Assembly: GCA_029448655.1 (NCBI GenBank)
Contig: JACCLO010000006.1
Span: 3,348,001 to 3,412,000 of the forward strand
Direction of reading: 5' to 3'
Source of the DNA: Wolfiporia cocos
Lineage: Eukaryota > Basidiomycota > Agaricomycetes > Polyporales > Phaeolaceae
DNA: 64,000 nucleotides
Position numbers and translations under genes: made by a program. Position 1 is the first letter of the stretch. The number at the start of each line of letters is the position of its first letter. The notes below the pieces were generated by a model that saw only the letters and a list, made by a program, of their open reading frames with translations, searched no databases and was not told the DNA's origin. Shown here one piece after another: positions 24,631-36,896 of the stretch.

Positions 24631-25270
24631 GCGTGTCTTAGCGTATTTACCACTATAAATACCACGCACTGTGATGTCACAGTGTCTCCAAGGTTGAAAA
24701 GTGGTAGAGAGTCCAATCCATATTATCTGTATCTTTTGCCATTGTACAGTATACCACATCATATGAACTATGTATCAGAATATTTTCATGATTTTAGGAT
24801 TGATTCTCAGTGAGTGGTGGGGCATTCCATCGGGTGGTGTCTAAAACACATACCAATCTTTGAATAGGCACACAATATTAACAAGCACAGTCGGGCGGGC
24901 GCTATGATAGTATAATCGTTTTCATTATATTGAAATGATATGAGTATATTTATACACCATGTAGCCGTACAGATCTCACGTAGCACATGTTCTACGACTG
25001 CATGTCTGTTTCGGCACTGACTTTCTCGATATTTTCCTACACCACTCATCAAAGAACAATCATGATCACAGCGCTTAGGTATACAGTAGATCCTATACTG
25101 TATGTGACTGGAGTTTCAGAATTTTTAACAATGTGTTGCCATAGCTGTGGGCTGCACAAGTCAAATGATGTCGAAATCTGCTTCAGCCACTTCAGCCACC
25201 CAGATGAAGGTTTGGGGTTTATCTGAGTTTCAATAGTAGTTAGGGTTATACATTTGGTCAATGCGCGCTC
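24631..25270. other. Region without a supported gene
   Basis: Short open stretches on both strands (for example minus 24807-25052) show no motif I recognise. AT-rich. Confidence 0.3.
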
Positions 25271-25690
25271 ACGCTTGAGTAATTGATCGTCCATTTCTCC
25301 GGTACTGTGTCTCGATTACATGATCAATTTGATAATATAATTCGTGAAGGCGCGAGAAGTTGAGGAAGCGGCCCTGCACTTAGCGGTTCTTGTGCTCCCT
25401 GTAGAGCGAGGCTAATTATTTCTTGAGCTTGAGCAATTGAGTCTCGTCCATTTCTCCAGTACAGTAACAATTACATGATCGCTTTGATAATAATTCGCGC
25501 TGTCTAGGAAGGCGCGAGAAGTTGAGGGAGTGGCCCTGCGCTGTTGCTGATCTTGTGCTTCCTGCAGAGTGAGAATGAATTAAGCCTGAGCTTGAGCAAT
25601 TGAGTCTCGTCCATTTCTCCAGTACGGTAACAATTACATGATCGCTTTGATAATAATTCGTGCTGTCTATGGAGGCGTGAGAAGTTGAGG
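25271..25690 (+). repeat. 150-bp repeat, copies B-D in tandem
   Basis: Three copies (25271-25410, 25425-25572, 25588-25690) of the repeat described at 23591. Copies C and D are nearly identical over their shared part. Copy D stops at GAAGTTGAGG, 58 bp before the start codon of the gene at 25749, so the array forms the 5' flank of that gene. Confidence 0.8.
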
Positions 25691-25748
25691 CCCCTAGGCG
25701 TTTTGCTTTTTCAATTTTCCTCCAAGCCTCGCTCCGCATTCCTGAACA

Positions 25749-26558
25749 ATGTCCACATTCAACTACGACCCCAACCTTTACCTCTCATCTCGAGAAATTT
25801 TCCCTGATGAGTCTATTATGGCTCTTGAAAGAATCACCCAGTCGACACAGAATCTCATCCACCGTCTGCAGCGTCACACCAACCCTCCTACCTCCTATAC
25901 TCATGGTGCAACTATGCCTCTATACCGCCCCATAGTTCACGAAATTCTATCTGATTCAATGAGGATTGCGTCTGGAGCTATCTGGGTTGCTACCGTCTTA
26001 TTAGGCGACTTCCACATCGCGGATAGCCAGCCAACTGAGACTCGGCGGCACTCGCTCTATACACCCTGGCATTCGCATCGCACAACTGCAAATCTGCTAC
26101 TCCACTCTTTGAACCAAATCAGTTCCACATCATACAGATTAGATAGCGGAACGATGGAGGACGAAATGCAGATCTCCGAAGGATTCAGTTTGTAGTGAGT
26201 TTTAAATGTGCTTTGCCAACTTAAATATCAACGAAATGTATGTGCATTTAGCCATCGTCTCCCAAACCCTGACAAGATACCCGGCCCGTGCCCCAGTAAA
26301 AAGGCTTCTCGGGTGAGTATTTGCTGTTGCATGGTTGCACTTGATTATTGAGAACGCGTTTTTTCTTGATTTCAGAGGCGTAATCAGCCGAACGCTAGCA
26401 ACACCGCTACCTCTAGCAATGTGCCGGTCGACAGGGACACAACTCTCGTCAATGTTGGCTCACCCAAACAAGTTACCCCTAACAAGCGCAAGCACAACGT
26501 TGCTGACGACAGAGATAGCTCACGCAAGAATGCCAAGCGCGTCAGACGTGGTCTCTAA
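25749..26558 (+). CDS. Three-exon gene of unknown function with basic C-terminus
   Basis: Exons 25749-26194, 26252-26312 and 26376-26558 join in frame (446+61+183 nt) to 229 residues ending in TAA. Both introns (57 and 63 nt) are GT-AG: GTGAGT...TTTAG and GTGAGT...TTCAG. I do not recognise the family. The first 150 residues look helical (MALERITQSTQNLIHRLQRH, MRIASGAIWVATVLLG). The C-terminus is a basic tail (PNKRKHN, RKNAKRVRRGL) that would suit a nuclear localisation signal. Consistent splice phases across three exons support a real gene. Its upstream flank is the 150-bp repeat array. It could be a host gene or cargo of a larger repeat. Confidence 0.6.
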
Positions 26559-26970
26559 TGCGTGCAGGCAAGATATCCTATTCCTCGTCTATTGTCACAA
26601 AGCTCCAAATTTGCTCTCATCGATGCTTTCTCTGCTATCGTTTGACCTTGTCACTGCTATTGTCGCTCCATAAATGTGTACTGCTATTAATTTTCGGACT
26701 ACATGGTTGTACCAAAGAAATATCACTGCTCCCCTTTGCTTCCGTACTCGCATTGCCTCCTTGTGTACTGCTGTTGCTCATATACATATTTATTGTGTGC
26801 TATCAATCTCAAATGGTCAGAAGATCGGCTGTCGAATTTGAATGCAAGCTCATTAGCATGCGCAATTGAGTCTCGTCTATTTCTCCGATGACGAATATTA
26901 GGATGCGCGGTAAGAAATTACTCACATATATGTTAGAAGTGTGTACAGTATACGACCAAGACCGAAGGAA
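26559..26970. other. 3' flank of the preceding gene
   Basis: AT-rich, no gene seen. It includes a fragment of the 150-bp repeat at about 26866-26888 and, from about 26938, the first part of the GTACAGTATACGACC repeat that the next hAT element interrupts. Confidence 0.35.
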
Positions 26971-26978
26971 GGCTCGAT

Positions 26979-27909
26979 TAGTGTTGCCGAAGTTCAGTTC
27001 AGAACCAAGGTTCAGAACCTGAACCGCCTGAACCGAACCTAGGTTCAGGTTCAGTCCAGGTCCGGTTCAGGGTAGGACATCAAGGTTCGGTTCTTGGTTC
27101 AGAGGGGCCATGGGTACCCTTGAACCAGGTTCGAACTGGACTGAACCTTGAACCACTTAGCATTAACATATTATGTGTAGTCACTGGTGGATAAGCATAT
27201 ATTATGATTATGTTCTTGCCATCTTTGCTATAGTGTTGTTGCAGTAAGTTATGTACAGCTGGCTTCACCATAGCAAGCATCAACACTCATATCCTGTAGT
27301 CTCCCAATATGGCAAGGGCTCAACCCCATGTTGGGATTACCATGCTTTCTGTGGCATTGGGCTGCATTTGTTGCTGTCAGATGAAGTAAGAAATGTAGAA
27401 GATAATATTTCACTTCATATCCATGATCCTAGGTTATATACAGAGTTGTCTAAGAATGTTTTGTTATTGAGCTTTGCCTCAGGCTAACTCACACTCATGA
27501 ACTCTGATTACTGAACTGCTCAAATTGGCTGCCTTGGGTGATTGTTATGCATCAAAAAGTTATGTTTACCACTCTAATCAAGACTAAGAGCCACATTGGA
27601 ATGCAGCAGCCCAATAGACACCAAATGGAGGCACTGCAGAACTTGAGGTGTGGTTACTTTAGTGGGTTAATAGTGCCGGGAATGAGGTAGACAATTGGTA
27701 TACATAGAAAGGTACACAAAGTTGGTGTCCAAATTATTATTTTTTGCACTCTATGAAAGCAAGTAACCTAGCGGTTCGAACCTAGTTCGAACCATGAACC
27801 GAACCTGATGAACCGGTTCAGCAGGTTCAGGCTCCCTGCAGTTGGTTCGGTTCTAGGTTCAGCCCTAGACCCCCCTGAACCTGAACCGAACTGAACTTCG
27901 GCAACACTA
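26979..27909 (-). mobile_element. hAT-like non-autonomous element, GGTTCA family, copy 2
   Basis: 931 bp with terminal repeats TAGTGTTGCCGAAGTTC and the 8-bp duplication GGCTCGAT (26971-26978 and 27910-27917). The subterminal GGTTCA/TGAACC blocks and the interior match the copy at 10908-13311 in inverted orientation. It lacks that copy's nested LTR and about 800-bp extra block. Non-coding. Confidence 0.9.
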
Positions 27910-29470
27910 GGCTCGATGACGTTAAGCTAAGTACTCACTTCCTCATATTCGATTAGAAGAGTAGAGATGCGCACAGTATCACTTACCTACTGCACCAGGA
28001 GCGTGTACAGTATACAACCGAGACCGAAGGAAGGCTCGATGACGTCGAGTTAAGCACTCACCTTCCTCATATGCGCATAGAAAGGTAGAAGTGCTCACAG
28101 AGATGCTCACCTAATGCACCAGGAGCGTGTACAGTATACGACCAAGACCAAAGGAAGGCTTGATGACGTCGAGTTTGTTGGAGCGCACAATCTGTCGCGC
28201 CGACACTGCGCGGCCCCACCCGCATCAAGGACCGACTTAGTACGTTTATAGTGTCTGTGCCTTTCACATTCCGGATCGATACGTTTTTTGTGGCGTCCCT
28301 TAGCTACCGTAGTCCTTATCTGGTTACTTAGCTGCCCACTACTGTTTTACCGCCTTTCCGTTTCGTCCCGCACGTTTCGCTGGCATCGTAGAGTACTTAT
28401 ACCGCTGCCTGCATCCGCTGACCCTCAGTCTTGCACTCTTGCCCGAGCGCACCGTACTGAGGGTAAGCACAATACCATTACGTCGCACTATGTTCATTAC
28501 ATTGATTGCACTCCTGTATTTAGACATACGTTGTCTACCTACAGGTACAGATATATTAGTCTTGCACTCTTGCCCGAGCGCACCGTACTGAGGACATACG
28601 TCGTCTACCTACAGGTATTCGCCGTAACACGCACGCGCTCTCATAGAGTTAAGCACTCACCTTCCTTATATTTGATTAGAAGAGTAGAGATGTGCGGTAA
28701 GAAATTACTCACATATTATGTTAGAAGCATGTACAGTATACGACCGAGACGAAGGAAGGCTCGATGATGTTGGGTGATGTACTCACCTTTTGCAAAAAGA
28801 GATAGAGCCGCACGAGTAAGTAGCCTAGTTGGATGTTTTACATGTAGATGCGTGCAAGGAATTAGGCTCGACGATCCGGGTAAGGCACAGATAGGTACGC
28901 GAGAGTCTGCAATTGCAAATTCTTGTGTTCGCGTCTTCGTTTATTGGGCGTTCCGTTGGTCTTCACGTCTTCTTCCGCTGGGCGTTCCGAGAGATGATCG
29001 ACTTATTAACCGGTGCTTGCATCATTCGACAAGTGCAGCGCATGTGCTCGACGTGAGATAGATGTAGGTAGGAGAGTTCAATGGTATTATGTTTTGTTGA
29101 AAACGCACCTTTACCACACACGCAAAAAGAGGCGAACACGGGCGAGGAAGTTGGACGGTCTTTATGGAGAACATGTAGATGCGCGCGAAGAAGTGCTCAC
29201 CTAAAACCTGGAGCATGTACAGTGTACAGCCGAGACCGAAGGAAGGCTCGATGACGTTGGGTAATGAACTCACCTTGCGCAAAAAGAGATAGAGCCACGT
29301 GAGTAAGTAGCCTAGTTGAGTGTTCTTGATGAGGAACATGTAGATGCACGCGAGGAAGTAGCCTAGCATGACGAGGAACATGTAGATACACACGAAAAAA
29401 TAGCCTGTGAGTCAGATCGTCTTGGTGAGGAACATGTAGATGCGCGCGAGGAAGTAAGTAGCAAAGGTAA
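27910..29470 (+). repeat. Complex tandem and dispersed repeat region
   Basis: Units containing GTACAGTATACGACC, GACCGAAGGAAGGCTCGATGA and a CTCACCT phrase recur at about 28003, 28126, 28732 and 29217; the two close copies are about 123 bp apart. A separate 128-bp duplication carries GTCTTGCACTCTTGCCCGAG at about 28429 and 28560. From 29330 to 29455, GAGGAACATGTAGATGC units recur three times. No gene is supported. The region lies 5' of the Plavaka transposase and may be its 5' subterminal repeats. Confidence 0.65.
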
Positions 29471-29551
29471 GGAACAGAGCGCTTATTAACTTGGGCTTGC
29501 TACGATCCCTCGCTTTTGACTCTTCGGTGTGGACTCACTCGCCACTTATGT

Positions 29552-32500
29552 CTACCACTCTAAAATGCTGGGCTTGCGGACGCCACGATTTTTCCAGCGA
29601 AAATGGTCTCCGCACGCATATGGGACACTGCAAGCAGCAGAAGCCAAAATTTGCGGAAATGATGAAAAAAGAAAGGAACACGATGAAGAGGTCGTTCGGG
29701 CAGCAAAACTAGTGAGGGTTGAGGTTGACCAGGAAGTTTTTGAGGAGGCAGAAATCACAGAAAACTTGGATGTGGTACATATACACTCTTAAAATTCTTG
29801 GGTACTTATTGAGTCTCTACACAGACTGGGGAAGCCATGCCGGAATTTGTGCAGGGTTCATCATCGGCACCAAAACCACCCATTGCTGTGGATCGTGTGT
29901 ACTCTGTCAGTCGTACAGGGCGCAAGCATCGCAGACCAGCACGTCTATTGGACTGTATACCAACTACCGATGAAGCTTTTTCTCTTCAAATGCCTGGGTC
30001 AGACGTCCTGCCATGCCTGCCATCCAATCCGCCCTCGCCTCACTCCATCTCACATGCAGTCGACCCAACACCTGTCGGCGATATGTCTGTTCCCATACAA
30101 AATCCCCCATCTCCTGCCTCGCAAATTCTTCCTGCCTCACCATCATTTCACGACACAAAACCGGACAGCTTTGGTATGTTTCGTCAATATTCCGTTGAAC
30201 CCAAATCTATCCCACCCAATGCGAATTGTCTTAGTGATCTATGCGACACACCTACGCTACAGTCCAATCCCATACACGATAACTCCTCTCGACCCTCGCA
30301 CTCTGCGCACACTGTTTCCTATGAAAACCCCTACTGGCCATTTCCTAATAGCTCCATATACCGGTTCATGAACTGGGAGCAGAACGAGGCAAATCGGGCG
30401 GGTCACGGTAAATCACAGTCACTCCTCGACGACGTCCTTTTTGCACCAGACTTCAATCTGTCCGAACTTGAAGGCTTGAATGTCACACGCGAATGGGCAC
30501 ACGCGGATGCTGCTGCTGATGAGCAGATCAATCATTTTCCTGCCGCGGAGGGATGGACGAACAATACAGTCACCATCCCGCTGCCAAAGGAGGGCGTGAA
30601 GTGGGCTAAGGAAAATGATGCACCTGTCCTCAAAGTTCCTAACGTTTGGCACCGCAACTTGCTGCAAATAATTAAGTCAGTTTGTCACAGTGAAGAGGCC
30701 GTGTATCACCATTGGGTCCCATTCAAGCAATATTGGAGACGCCCTGAGGTCGACAATGATAACGCCTCCGAGGAGGAATCCCCTGAGAAAACGGAAGATA
30801 TTAGAATTTATTCGGAGTTGTACAACTCGGACACACTGCTCGATGAGTATGAAAAACTACGCGCTCAGCCCTGCGATCCCGACGACCCACCTGACACTGA
30901 GGTGTCAATTGTGCCTATAATGTTATGATCGGACTCCACGCACCTTACGAACTTTGGCAACGCTTCTCTGTGGCCAATTTACATGTACTTCGGTTCCATG
31001 TCAAAGTACACGCGCGGTAAGCCCACCACTTCTGCGTCTCATCACCTCGCGTACATGCCTTCGGTGAGTCTAATTTAACACATATTTGATTCTTGGCTGA
31101 TGATAAGGTCCAGCTCCCAGATTTTATACAAGATGTATATAAAGAGCTTTTTGGCTGTGCAGCCACGAGCGATGTTCTGCGCTTCTGCAGGCGCGAGCTT
31201 ACAGAAGCGATTTGGAAACTTTTGCTCGATCCTGAATTCATGCATGCCTATGAGCATGGAATCCTTGAGCATTGTGGCAATGGCATACTTCGGTGACTGT
31301 TCCCCAGATTTTTTACATACTCTGCAGATTATCCAGAAAAGTGAGTATGCGTATGCATGATAATTCTTTGGTTGATGGTTTTTTAGAATCCTCTTAGCTT
31401 GCATTCGCTATCTTGCACAATGCCCCTGTCCTCGCTGTTTAATCTGAAAGTCTGACATTTCTGAGATGGGAACCCCGACTGACTCTAGGTGACGTGAAAA
31501 TGTCCGGGTCGACTCTCCCGCTATCCAAGACATAATCCGGCGTGTGCGCGGTCTGATTTTCAAGAAAGGGACTTCACTCAATAGCAAGCACCTGGCAAAT
31601 ATTCTCGATACAAAATCTCTGGTAACAACTAGGGTAAGTGCCTTCCTTAGGAATGATTTATTTTTTCACTCACGAAGATTAGAGTGCATTTTCCACAAAG
31701 CTTTCAAAATTCGGCTTCAACCATTACTCGATGTTCGTGCCCGATTTAATGCATGAGTTCGAGCATGGTGTGTGGAAGGCAATATTAACCCACCTCATGC
31801 AGATCCTGTACGCGGAGGGCAACGATAGCATCCAAACATTCAATCAACGGTAAGCCTATATCTATTATTTGAAGTGATTTTTCACTGAATAGAACAGTTT
31901 CCGACGAGTACCTACGTTTGGGTGTGACACCATAAGGTGTTTCAGCAGTAATGTCTTGGCCATGAAGCAGTTGGCAGCCCGTGATTTTGAAGACATATTG
32001 CAGGTATGTTCTTGCTTAAATTGACATACGTTCTGTCCATTCGCTGATCAATGTCGCTAGTGTATTACGCCAGTAATTGACTTGCTGCTGCCACAAGAAC
32101 ATTATGAGGTCATACTCGATATGCTATGGAACCTCTGTTCGTGGCATGCCTTGGTGAAGCTACGACTGCACATGGAGGAGACGCTGGTAATTTTCACGCA
32201 AGCTACTGAAGCACTCGGCGACTCCATCAGAGTCTTCGTCGTGACCACTTGTGAGGCATATCTCACTCAGGAGCTCCCAAAGGAGCACGCGGCTCGTGGG
32301 AGGCGAGCTGCAGCTCTGCGCCAAGGGGCCACTACTGTCGGAACAGGTAAGAAAAAAGCAAAAGGTAAAGGAAAGGGGAAGGCCGTTGCCATCAGTCGAG
32401 AGGAAGACACGGTGGATGTGGAAAACTTGAGCAGAAAATTAAAAAACTGAATTTGTCGACCTACAAATTCCATGCTCTCGGGGACTATGTTCAAGCAATT

Positions 32501-34733
32501 CGTCAATTCGGCACTACTGACAACTATACTACACAGATTGTGCGTCGTTCCCATAATAATATTATTGCATACTGCTAACTATTGGAAGGGGAGGGACTTC
32601 AGTCAATTATCTTAATCTGCCAACTGCCCTTCGCTTAAGAAATCGCAGTTGCGAGCTAGGTTTGCACGCAGATTAATCTGCTAACTGCGGCAGATTAATC
32701 TACTGTGACAATAAAATGGCACGTCCCGGATTCGAACCAAGGACCTTAGCACAGATGAGAATAACAGCATCGCAGCATAATTAGCCAACGGAGCCATTGT
32801 GGCAACAGGTACTACTGACCAATTAAAATATATATGACGCGAATTTTACACACAATTTTCGCAAATCATCAAGGCAACTAACTGCTCCAACAAGCATACA
32901 GAAATCAATGATAGTGGTAGCTTAGTTTACCATGCTTGACCTGGAGCAACTCACCATGGGAAAGCTGAATACACTGGAATCACAGGTCTTTAGAGGCAGA
33001 TTCATTTGTACTTGTGTTATATGGAAGATGTTAAACTGCGAAAATGAAGTTTACAAAATACTCTATATATTGCTTAAAATGGGGACAACACTAATCGCAC
33101 TGTAGCTCAATTGGCTAATTACGCTGCGATGCTGTTATTCTCATCTGTGCTAAGGTCCTTGGTTCGAATCCGGGACGTGCCATTTTATTGTCACAGTAGA
33201 TTAATCTGCCGCAGTTAGCAGATTAATCTGCGTGCAAACCTAGCTCGCAACTGCGATTTCTTAAGCGAAGGGCAGTTGGCAGATTAAGATAATTGACTGA
33301 AACTCTACGGAAGGGAGAGCTCGAGCACTGCAGGAGCAAGCGTTGGTATGCCCGCACTAACAAAAATAAATTTGTCGGTCAAATTGCGAAACACGAGTGG
33401 CGAGCACGGTTGTTGCAGCGTATTGCAAACGAGGAGGAAACACGCAGGCTCATGCTCCAGCAGCAGCAGTTGCATGGTGACACGGTGAGCGGCGACACAC
33501 AGGGAGAGGCTTCTGCCTCTCCAATCAGTGGCGCTGCAGCTGTCAAGATCACAACAGACGTACCGATCGCATCGCGCACATCGCCTTACGAGCATTACCA
33601 CATGTCCGACTATACACCGGTATGGAAAGACCTCTGCTTGTGGCTAAAAGCGCACAAGGACGATCGTGCTTTCGACATACGCAATCGTTTTTTAAAAATC
33701 ATATAGTATAATGATTTTGCAATCAGAATTTCCTCCCATCCTTGAAAGATCACCTTTTAGTGCGATTGTTAGGGCGATCTTGGGAGGGTGATGAACACAA
33801 TTTCACCAGGGAAGATCAAGATACAGTCAAGATCCTCGAAAACAAATTATATTTCCACAAAATTGTGCGCGTCAACTACACGACTTACGACATGCATCGC
33901 GCCCAGGATTCAATCAATCCGCACACTCATCCCGATGTCATGGTCATTTCACATGAGGACTATGGCCCTGATGTAGATACCCACCCTTATTGGTATGCGC
34001 GTGTCATCGGAATATTTCACGTCAACGTTGTACACACAGGAATCTTTTCGGTTTCATCGAAGCCGCAGCACATGGATTTTTTGTGGGTGCAATGGTTTGG
34101 GATGGATCTGGAAGAACCAGGTGGATTTGATAGGTGCCGTCTCCCTCGTGTCGGATTTGTTCCGTGGGACGAGGAGGACCCATTCGGTTTCCTCGACCCG
34201 GGCGATGTACTCCGCGCGGCTCATCTGATTCCGGCGTTTGCATATGGGCACACCGACAGTCTCCTGGGGCGCTCGGACACCCGGCAGATCCATGGCAAAG
34301 ATGATCTGGACTACGTCAATTATTATGTGAATATGTGAGTGGTTTTTTGTTTATTTTTGCCTGTCAAATAAACTGATTTTTGGTTAGCCATGTTGACAGG
34401 GACATGTTCATGCGGTACCTTGGCGGTGGCATAGGCCACAAGGGCAATATGACAAGTATGCTAGCGGGAACGCTCGATAATATGGAAGATGCAAGTCCCG
34501 AAGACGTGGACGATGGGGGGTCCAACCATCAACAGCCCATCGGCGATGACCTCAATGATGAAGAAGTCGACTATGGGTATGTGGCCGAACAGGACGGCGC
34601 CGGGGCTGATCGCGATCCACACGAAAGCGGAGCAGACCTCGAGGAGGAGGAAGACGGCGATTTGGGTCCAGAAGAGGGGCACGAAATCGATGCGGGGCTG
34701 TCCTACGACGACTACGGATTCTCGCCCTTATGA
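29552..34733 (+). pseudogene. Decayed Plavaka transposase, copy 2
   Basis: A nearly full-length Plavaka gene on the plus strand. In order: N-terminal zinc finger (CWACGRHDF...THMGHC, 29570), a Pro/Ser-rich linker, ENPYWPFPNSSIYRFMNW (30325), then SDSTHLTNFGNASLWPIYMY and SKYTRGKPTT (30930-31020), LLLDPEFMHAYEHGI, FFTYSADYPEK, ACIRYLAQCPCPRC, MFVPDLMHEFEHGVWKA (31730), AMKQLAARDFEDILQ, WHALVKLRLHMEETL (32150), HALGDYVQAIRQFGTTDNYT (32470), GELEHCRSKRWYARTNKNKF (33315), and a domain of about 360 residues with an acidic tail ending at 34733. Damage: frame change in an A-run near 29670, TGA at 30926-30928 in place of the conserved Trp before SDSTHL, TGA near 31296, a further stop near 31441, frame change near 32440, and a foldback insertion at 32591. 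Introns are still recognisable. Confidence 0.85.
32591..33308 (+). mobile_element. Foldback element with tRNA-like arms, copy 1
   Basis: 718 bp between 7-bp duplications GGAAGGG (32584-32590 and 33309-33315). Two arms of about 215 bp are inverted repeats (AGTCAATTATCTTAATCTGCC at the outer ends), around a 290-bp AT-rich spacer. Each arm holds a tRNA-like unit; in the right arm the A box TAGCTCAATTGG is at 33103-33114 and the B box GGTTCGAATCC at 33161-33171. The left arm has the B box on the minus strand (32728-32738) and a weak A box. It lies at the 3' end of a transposase intron. No protein. Confidence 0.85.
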
Positions 34734-35037
34734 TCCACTTCAACTCCCTTCGTATGTATTTGTGTCACTTTCCTTCGCGATTTTTCCTGCCCAGACGCCT
34801 CCCACATAATGCGCGCACATTATCGTGCGCTTTAGCGGAGAGTAGCTAATCCTGTACCGGCACTGTACTCGACGGGGTGCCACCACCGTTTTTTTCCCCT
34901 TGAACTCGTTGTATCATTACTGTGGTTGTAACCTGTAGTACATGTATCCATAAGTTTCTGTTTCGCGTGCTCTCTGAGGATCTGTGTCTAGACTGTGCCT
35001 CCTGTTACTGCCACTGGTACTGCTGTGCTCGTTAGTC

Positions 35038-35320
35038 CTTCCATGACTATGTCCATCCTCTTTGATCCTGCAAATAATAGATCCGTCCTCTTTGGTCCTG
35101 CAATCCACATTCCCGTCCTCTTGGGTCCTGCAAATATTATTTCGGTCCTCTTTGATCCTGCAACAAACATGGCGGTCCTCATTTATCCTGCAAATAACAT
35201 GTCGGTCCTCTTGGATCCTGCAATTAGTATTTCGGTCCTCGTTGATCCTACAAAATATATTGCGGTCCTCGCTGATCCTACAAAATATATTTCGATCCTC
35301 GTTGACCCTGCAAGTACCCC
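35038..35320 (+). repeat. Tandem array of 30-bp units
   Basis: About ten units of 30 bp with the core CGGTCCTCNTTGATCCTGCAA, starting about 35041. Open in one frame as a ten-residue repeat (VLFDPANNIS type), but without a start or context that suggests a gene. It lies about 300 bp 3' of the Plavaka transposase and is followed at 35338-35360 by GTATCTACGTATATCTACCG, close to the palindrome beside the array at 20514. Likely subterminal repeats of the transposon. Confidence 0.75.
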
Positions 35321-35360
35321 GCGCGTAGTATCTGCTCGTATCTACGTATATCTACCGAGC

Positions 35361-36640
35361 TGCTATTTACAATAGTTAGCGGACTAGATATGAGAGCTCG
35401 CGTTTTGCCGATGTATGTGCGCATGCTGACCTGAATCATTCATACCTGACTGGCGCGTGTCTACAGAACTCCATTGGATGGGCCGTAATACTTGCAGGAA
35501 AAGGAACTCTTCTGTATACGGCAGATCTACACAGCTGTCCCCGTGGCAATTCCACTTCAAGTCATAGTGGCAGCTGGGTCCGGCTTCCTTTATATAGCGA
35601 CATTGTCCGTGCTAGCACTGCTTGACGTTATCAGCGACTATTAAGTGTGATCCTTTGTATTGCTTGCAAGAACATCCTCACCCGCGAATATTTTGCTGGT
35701 TAGATCTTTCAGCAGCATTCTAAATCATCGCCTTACCGACCCGAATCATCAGCACTTTGCCGCAAAAGCATGCGCAAGTGGTCTATCCGTGCTGTGGCGT
35801 GTCTTGTTGGCACTCTGCTAAGTCGGATTGCTAAGTGCCGCACTACAGATATACTTAGCATTCCATGAAAAGACCGATGGCAAATGGGGCGTTGAAGAGG
35901 ACAAGCGTCAGGTGGCATCGTACACTGCGAATAATAATACTAATAGCTCTTAACTTGTAGTGACATAACGTAGAGTAAAATGTACTAGCGGATCTTTGCG
36001 CTCAGATAGGAATCGCTCAGTTGCTGCGCAACGTGTGTGCCGTCGTTGAGAGCGCATGGAGAACCGCACCCGTTCATTGGCACAAGAAACCAGCAACGAT
36101 ATGAGTTCGGTGAACCACACATATCCGGAAGCAGCTAATCACCGTAATGATTTGGCACATGCGCGCGTAACCATGTTATAATCAGCCTCACAAAGGCTCC
36201 GGTAAAAGCCCATAATCTCGGTTGAAGAGAGACGGGTCCGTGACTAATTTACCCACGCTTTGGGTTAGCAGATTAAGGTAGTTTGTATGCCAACTGTCAA
36301 GTCAAATAGGCGATGCATGTACAAGACGGTCATTTTTCCTCGTGTGCTTGCTGCGAGCGATGTATCTGACTGCAGACAACAAGAGGGAATTAGATTGGCC
36401 TACTGTGATCTTCTGCACTGGATTATGAATGCATGAAGTTCAAGTTGCCCACTATTACTGACACTTCGAGGCGCCTGCTAACGTAACGATCTTCCCCCAC
36501 CTTATCTGATCACTGCACTCGATCCCTGCGTGGGGTACAGGAAATCTGGTTACACAGCTCTTGTAAGGCGCTCGTAGCCAGGGAGCTGCACAGTGCGCAA
36601 TCAATGGGATCTGTCGTACAAGGCTTCTGCTTGGCAACGA
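35361..36640. other. Intergenic region without a supported gene
   Basis: Only short unrelated open stretches on either strand. No element ends found. Confidence 0.4.
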
Positions 36641-36649
36641 TTCCGTGAT

Positions 36650-36896
36650 CCCAAGCAACCCACTATGGCACCGCACGTACACCGCAGGGTTTGGGCGCTT
36701 ACAAATTCGAAACTCCGCGGCTCTGAGACGCTCGTCTCGGAGTCTAGAATTCGGTGTTCGTTCACCGACGCAGTCTGTATTCACGGTCAGAACCCGCGCT
36801 CAAACAGTCTTTAAAACAGACATTCGGAAATGGCGGTCCAATCACCCATCGTTCTCCTTGCTATCTTACGACGCTCCTGTCTAGCTGAGACTCACC
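36650..36896 (+). promoter_or_regulatory. Promoter region of RTA1-like gene A
   Basis: About 200 bp upstream of the start codon resembles the region upstream of gene B (58219-58470, inverted). Shared phrases include TTTGGGCGCTT, CGACGCTCGTCTCG, GAACCCGCGCTC or its variant, TTTAAAA (36810-36818) and TACGACGCTCCTGTCT. The TTTAAAA, about 80 bp before the ATG, is the best TATA candidate. Confidence 0.5.

Noticed and set aside
28339..29393. Repetitive minus-strand frames with IYMFL phrases
   Set aside because: They arise from the GAGGAACATGTAGATGC tandem repeat and change frame between units.
33103..33181. Functional tRNA gene
   Set aside because: A and B boxes are good but the acceptor and anticodon stems do not fold as a full tRNA, and the unit sits in repeated foldback arms.
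35041..35375. Protein with ten-residue repeats
   Set aside because: The open frame follows from a 30-bp tandem unit; no promoter, introns or homology suggest a gene.
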